Source: Candidatus Terrybacteria bacterium RIFCSPLOWO2_01_FULL_58_14
GTDB taxonomy: Bacteria > Patescibacteriota > Minisyncoccia > Terrybacterales > 2-01-FULL-58-14
Assembly (NCBI GenBank): GCA_001824745.1
Contig: MHSZ01000013.1
Coordinates: 4,451 to 15,005, forward strand
Reading direction: 5' to 3'
DNA: 10,555 nucleotides
Shown: piece by piece, positions 8,076 to 10,555 of the stretch
Layout: each line of letters opens with the position of its first letter
Position numbering within the stretch: the stretch's first letter is position 1
Position numbers and translations under genes: made by a program
The notes under the pieces: generated by a model
Databases searched by the model: none
Told to the model about the DNA's origin: nothing
What the model saw: only the letters and a program-made list of their open reading frames with translations

Positions 8076-8570
8076 ATGCATAATCCTCATCCACGAATCG
8101 TATCCGAATACCACGAATCCGTTATTCGGGGCATTCGGATCGCGCCGTATTCGGATTATCGAAGAGGGGTGGCCGCCTTGCCGCTCGCTCTTGCGATTCT
8201 CGCAATCATCATCGCGGTGGGATCGGGTATCCTTATCGTGTCGTACGCGCAGTCGCAGGCGGCAGCTGCGGCCGGCCGCACGGTACAGGCGGTGCAGTAT
8301 GCGGAGGCGGGTGCGCGGGACGCGCTCATGCGCATCGCGAGGAACAGGGATTTCAATAACACGGGCGGCTACACGATCGAGTTTGTGAGCGGCGGCTGCA
8401 GCGGCACCCAGGAGGGGTGCGTCACGGTGACGGTGAGTACGGCGACCACCCCGAAAGTCATTGTTTCCACCGCCCAGGTGCGGAATACCACACGGGCGCT
8501 TCAGGTGGACGTGACGTTCGACGCCTCTTCCAACGGCGAGATCACGAGTGTGGTGTGGACGGAGCTCTAG
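8076..8570 (+). CDS. PilX-like minor prepilin with atypical +5 residue
   Basis: The product has 164 residues. ATG 8076, two bases after the previous stop, is the only ordinary start that keeps the leader peptide; no clear Shine-Dalgarno is seen, so translational coupling is likely. The leader is 31 residues ending RRG, followed by VAALPLALAILAIIIAVGSG, a single membrane helix (about 32-55). A helix with QAVQYAEAGARDAL and a small beta region follow. The +5 position of the mature protein is Pro instead of the usual Glu. GspK-type tip pseudopilins also lack Glu5, so a tip-most position is plausible. The whole leader is encoded by a CGAAT-type inverted repeat (8080-8159). Together with the PilW-like gene it probably forms the pilus priming or tip complex. 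PilX-like is a judgement from size, helix pattern and operon place; an unrelated pseudopilin is possible. Confidence 0.75.
   Translation: MHNPHPRIVSEYHESVIRGIRIAPYSDYRRGVAALPLALAILAIIIAVGSGILIVSYAQSQAAAAAGRTVQAVQYAEAGARDALMRIARNRDFNNTGGYTIEFVSGGCSGTQEGCVTVTVSTATTPKVIVSTAQVRNTTRALQVDVTFDASSNGEITSVVWTEL
8080..8159 (+). repeat. CGAAT-type inverted repeat, copy 2, within pilin leader codons
   Basis: An imperfect 80 bp inverted repeat is centred near 8120. The ends are ATAATCC (8080-8086) and GGATTAT (8153-8159). CGAA units at 8094, 8105 and 8114 face TTCG units at 8125, 8134 and 8150. The left half matches 128-176. It lies in codons 2-28 of the PilX-like gene and in the same frame relative to the coding sequence as copy 1. 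Confidence 0.7.
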
Positions 8571-8573
8571 GCG

Positions 8574-8599
8574 GGAATCTAGAATCTGGAATTTGGAAT
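8574..8599 (+). repeat. GGAATCT-type heptad repeat
   Basis: Three full heptads and part of a fourth follow the PilX-like stop: GGAATCT, AGAATCT, GGAATTT, GGAAT. The 7 bp pitch is the same as in the AGCGAAA element at 6478-6505. No inverted partner is seen nearby. Confidence 0.6.
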
Positions 8600-8607
8600 A
8601 GCAGGGG

Positions 8608-8683
8608 CCCCAGAACCAGAGTTCGCCTTCGGCGAACACGGTTCGGGGCTTCCCTGAACCGTGCCAGCGGGCACTGGTTCAGG
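8608..8683 (+). other. cluster of competing hairpins between operons
   Basis: Three strong structures lie in tandem. GTTCGCC/GGCGAAC (8621-8627 with 8631-8637) has a 3-base loop. ACGGTTCGGGG (8638-8648) pairs with CCCTGAACCGT (8652-8662) with one G-U. CTGAACC plus GTGCC (8654-8665) pairs with GGCAC plus GGTTCAG (8670-8682) with one bulged base. The last two share 8654-8662 and so exclude each other, and CCCCAGAACC (8608-8617) could instead pair with GGTTCGGGG (8640-8648). No T-run follows, so this is not a classic Rho-independent terminator, though it may end or protect the pilus transcript. Confidence 0.5.
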
Positions 8684-8731
8684 GGTTATCCACAGGAGGG
8701 GGCTGCTTTTCACAGGAAGAGGCCCCCTTCG

Positions 8732-8740
8732 TGGCATAAT
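8732..8740 (+). promoter_or_regulatory. probable extended -10 promoter for the membrane protein gene
   Basis: TGGCATAAT matches the extended -10 form TGnTATAAT at all but one fixed base. No good -35 box lies 16-18 bases upstream, which extended -10 promoters can tolerate. Transcription would begin near 8747, just before the 8751-8782 hairpin. Confidence 0.45.
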
Positions 8741-8750
8741 GGGGGTGGTC

Positions 8751-8782
8751 CGTTCTCAAGGCGATTTTTGCCTTGAGAAACG
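8751..8782 (+). promoter_or_regulatory. 5' leader hairpin
   Basis: TTCTCAAGGC (8753-8762) pairs perfectly with GCCTTGAGAA (8770-8779) around the loop GATTTTT. CG (8751-8752) and CG (8781-8782) extend the stem past one bulged A. If the -10 at 8735-8740 is used, the hairpin would sit at the extreme 5' end of the mRNA. There is no T-tract after it. It could stabilise the transcript or control access to the ribosome site, which starts seven bases downstream. Confidence 0.5.
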
Positions 8783-8788
8783 GCGTGG

Positions 8789-8798
8789 AAGGAGGTGA
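8789..8798 (+). promoter_or_regulatory. full-length Shine-Dalgarno
   Basis: AAGGAGGTGA is complementary to the whole anti-Shine-Dalgarno tail of 16S rRNA. Four bases separate it from ATG 8803, which fixes that start over TTG 8773. It is far stronger than the sites before the other genes in the window. Confidence 0.85.
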
Positions 8799-8802
8799 GA
8801 TC

Positions 8803-9501
8803 ATGCCCACAGATTATCCAGTTTCCTACGGTACGCTGTGGTCGGACGTGCTCTCCCGCTCTTTCCAGAACCTCTGGGAAGGGTTGATTGCGACCGTTCC
8901 GACCATCATCTTCGCGCTTGTCATCCTCCTTTTGGGGTGGATCATCGCGTTGGCTCTTGAACAGGTTATCGCGCGACTGCTCAAGGCGCTCAAGCTCAAC
9001 GAGCTTCTGGAGCGTTCCGGAGCCCTGGAGGCCTTCAAGCGCGCCCACATCGGGATCGACGCGAGTAAGTTTATCGCCGCACTCGTGCGGTGGTTCGTCT
9101 TCCTCGTCTTCCTCATCGCGGTGGCGGACGTGCTGCAACTCGCGGCCTTCAATGCGTTCCTCCGCCAGGTGTTGCTCTACATCCCGAACATCATCGCTGC
9201 AGCCCTCATTCTCCTCGTTGCAGCGATTGCCGCCGATCTTCTCGATCGGTTGGTCTCGGGAGCGGTGCGTGCAGGGGGATTTGCGTACGGCTCGCTTGTC
9301 GGGTCACTCGCCCGATGGAGCGTGTTTGTTTTCGGTATCATTGCAGCCCTTCAGCAGCTTGGTATCGCGACAGCGCTTCTCCAGACGCTCGTCACCGGAT
9401 TGGTTGCGATGATTGCAATCGCCGGCGGCTTGGCGTTCGGTATGGGAGGCAAAGACCTCGCGTCCGATGTCTTGGAACAGTTCCGCCGCCGCCTCTCGTA
9501 G
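8803..9501 (+). CDS. TM-helix-repeat membrane protein, MscS-like transmembrane part only
   Basis: The product has 232 residues and about five membrane helices (roughly 29-52, 93-113, 125-148, 167-187, 194-216). Two helices carry a repeated pattern, VPTIIFALVILLLGWIIA and IPNIIAAALILLVAAIAA, as in the conserved TM-helix repeat family (Pfam TM_helix). The end, GGLAFGMGGKDLASDVLEQF, resembles the Gly-rich pore helix TM3 of MscS-family mechanosensitive channels. MscS itself continues into a beta domain and a large cytoplasmic vestibule; here the protein stops about 12 residues after the GGKDLA motif. The start is fixed by the perfect Shine-Dalgarno. It has its own leader and promoter and is separate from the pilus genes. 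It may be a small channel or osmotic-stress protein. Membrane location is firm; gating by tension is inference. Confidence 0.8.
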   Translation: MPTDYPVSYGTLWSDVLSRSFQNLWEGLIATVPTIIFALVILLLGWIIALALEQVIARLLKALKLNELLERSGALEAFKRAHIGIDASKFIAALVRWFVFLVFLIAVADVLQLAAFNAFLRQVLLYIPNIIAAALILLVAAIAADLLDRLVSGAVRAGGFAYGSLVGSLARWSVFVFGIIAALQQLGIATALLQTLVTGLVAMIAIAGGLAFGMGGKDLASDVLEQFRRRLS

Positions 9502-9528
9502 TATTGGGATTCGGCACCAAGATATGTT

Positions 9529-9553
9529 TTCGCCTCGGCTTGGCCGGGGCGAA
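9529..9553 (+). terminator. GC-rich hairpin after the membrane protein gene
   Basis: TTCGCCTCGGC (9529-9539) pairs with GCCGGGGCGAA (9543-9553) over a 3-base loop, giving 11 pairs including one G-T. It lies 28 bases after the stop. Only CGCATTATTC follows, not a T-run, so termination is plausible but atypical. Its outer TTCGCC/GGCGAA arms recur in the hairpin at 8621-8637. Confidence 0.4.
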
Positions 9554-9568
9554 CGCATTATTCATCCG

Positions 9569-9677
9569 ATACTACGAATACGAATCGTACGAACATACGA
9601 ATATCGGTGATAGCCTGCGGGATCCCGAAGGGACGGCTTCGCCATTCGTATATTCGGAACATTCGTATTCGTAGTAT
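9569..9677 (+). repeat. CGAAT-type long inverted repeat, copy 3, upstream of alaS
   Basis: Outer arms 9569-9585 and 9661-9677 are perfect 17 bp inverse copies (ATACTACGAATACGAAT). The next 17 bp on each side (9586-9602 and 9644-9660) pair at 13 positions. CGAA units at 9575, 9581, 9590 and 9598 mirror TTCG units at 9645, 9653, 9662 and 9668 with spacings 6, 9, 8 against 8, 9, 6. The 41-base centre holds CGGGATCCCG and a CGAAG/CTTCG mini-hairpin. The right arm ends 11 bases before the alaS start. Confidence 0.85.
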
Positions 9678-9688
9678 GATGGGAGACG

Positions 9689-10555
9689 ATGCAGGGTCTT
9701 GATGAGTTGCGAGCGCGGTTTTTTCGTTTCTTTACCGAACGGGGGCATGTGGTTGTCCCGCCTTCGTCGCTCATTCCCGAGGATCCGTCGGTGCTGCTCA
9801 CGACGGCAGGGATGCAGCAGTTCAAGCCCTATTACCTGGGCGAGCGGAATCCGGAGAAGGACATCCACGCATCATTAGGGAGGCCGTTGGGGGGGGCTCG
9901 CGCGACCTCGATTCAACCCTGCGTGCGGACGTCCGATATTGAAGAGGTGGGAGATCCGACTCATCTCACGTTTTTTGAAATGCTGGGGAACTTCGCCTTC
10001 CAGGGGGCGTACTTCAAGCGCGAGGCGATTGCGTACGCTTGGGAGTTTCTCGTGGAGGAGCTTGAGATTCCCAAAGAGCGCTTTTGGGTCACGGTATTTT
10101 CAGGAGATGCAACGGTTCCGCGCGACGAGGAGTCCTTGCTCTTTTGGCAGGAGCTCGGCATCCCCGAGGAGCGCATTTGGGCGCTTGGCCGCGAGGATAA
10201 CTTCTGGGGGCCCACGGGGGCCGAAGGTCCGTGCGGCCCTACATCCGAGATCGTGTACGATCGGACGGGGGTTGCATGCAGCCGCGGATCGGATTGCGCT
10301 CCGGATTGTTCCTGCGGACGATTCGTCGAGCTTTGGAATCTCGTGTTCAACGAATATTTCTGCGATACGAGCGGAACCCTTACGAAGTTGAGTGCTAAAG
10401 GCGTGGATACCGGCATGGGATTTGAACGGTTAGCGCTCGTGATGTTTTCGGCCCCGGATGTCTTCACGACGCCGTTTTTTTCCGAGACGCTTTCTTGGAT
10501 CGTCGCACAGAGTCCGGTGTTTCCCGAGGAAGCACGGCAAGAACTTATCCATCAC
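9689..10555 (+). CDS. alaS: alanyl-tRNA synthetase, N-terminal part (runs off window)
   Basis: The frame is open from ATG 9689 to the window edge, giving 289 residues without a stop. AlaS charges tRNA-Ala with alanine in the cytoplasm. The class II catalytic core is visible: motif 1 region TTAGMQQFKPYYLG (38-51), RTSDIEEVG then motif 2 THLTFFEMLGNFAF (91-104), DNFWGPTGAEGPCGPTSEI (170-188), GRFVELWNLVF (210-220) and motif 3 GVDTGMGFERLALVM (238-252). The usual start pattern (M-x3-E-L-R-x2-F) supports ATG 9689; the only ribosome site is GGGAG three bases before it, which is weak and too close. C197, C203, C207 and C209 form a C-x5-C-x3-C-x-C cluster absent from E. coli AlaS and possibly metal binding. 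The tRNA-binding, editing and C-terminal domains lie beyond the window, so it cannot be told whether the gene is full length. An inverted repeat ends 11 bases upstream. Confidence 0.97.
   Translation, partial: MQGLDELRARFFRFFTERGHVVVPPSSLIPEDPSVLLTTAGMQQFKPYYLGERNPEKDIHASLGRPLGGARATSIQPCVRTSDIEEVGDPTHLTFFEMLGNFAFQGAYFKREAIAYAWEFLVEELEIPKERFWVTVFSGDATVPRDEESLLFWQELGIPEERIWALGREDNFWGPTGAEGPCGPTSEIVYDRTGVACSRGSDCAPDCSCGRFVELWNLVFNEYFCDTSGTLTKLSAKGVDTGMGFERLALVMFSAPDVFTTPFFSETLSWIVAQSPVFPEEARQELIHH

Noticed and set aside
6688..8094. Long antisense open frame (468 codons) opposite the PilW-like gene
   Set aside because: It mirrors the periodic 156 bp repeat, in which one stop-free unit stays stop-free in every copy. 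It has no ribosome site and no recognisable domain, while the + strand frame has a clear prepilin signal.
8686..8694. TTATCCACA, a perfect DnaA-box sequence
   Set aside because: A single box, with at best one weak neighbour (TTTTCACAG, 8707-8715), no AT-rich unwinding region and no dnaA or dnaN nearby. Not evidence for an origin.
9502..9688. T-box leader or riboswitch before alaS
   Set aside because: No T-box sequence or specifier-loop arrangement is seen. The structure is explained by a simple inverted repeat of the CGAAT family that also occurs elsewhere in the window.

Overview
The window most resembles a fragment of a Candidate Phyla Radiation (Patescibacteria, Parcubacteria-like) genome of fairly high GC. 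The reasons are a very large secreted beta-rich surface protein beside divergent minor prepilins, a small TM-helix-repeat membrane protein, an AlaS with an unusual cysteine cluster, and gene junctions filled with short GAA-containing repeats. UGA is used as a stop (ends of the 247-6471 and 6529-8073 genes), which argues against the recoded Gracilibacteria/SR1 lineages. The assignment is inference from style, not from a marker search.

All genes lie on the + strand. Region 1 (1-8570) looks like a type IV pilus tip operon: the tail of an unknown upstream gene (to 131), a 2,074-residue secreted adhesin-like protein (247-6471), a PilW-like minor prepilin (6529-8073) and a PilX-like minor prepilin (8076-8570). 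The last two are 2 bases apart. The giant protein has a signal peptide and a C-terminal domain typical of CPR surface proteins, and may play the part PilY1 plays elsewhere.

The most striking feature is a 52-residue (156 bp) repeat, probably a beta-propeller blade, present in seven copies inside the giant protein and six copies inside the PilW-like pilin. In the pilin it interrupts an otherwise normal ~197-residue minor prepilin, and its copies are nearly identical in DNA, pointing to recent amplification or gene conversion.

Region 2 (8571-8802) has no gene. It holds a heptad repeat, a set of competing hairpins, a probable extended -10 promoter, a 5' leader hairpin and a perfect Shine-Dalgarno. 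It drives a 232-residue membrane protein (8803-9501) related to the transmembrane part of MscS-family channels but lacking the cytoplasmic domain.

Region 3 (9502-9688) holds a GC-rich hairpin and a long inverted repeat of the CGAAT family directly before alaS (9689 to the window end, incomplete).

Three kinds of short GAA-centred repeats (CGAAT, AGCGAAA and GGAATCT types) sit at gene junctions. Several of them run into the neighbouring reading frames and encode the N-terminal leaders of the pilins.
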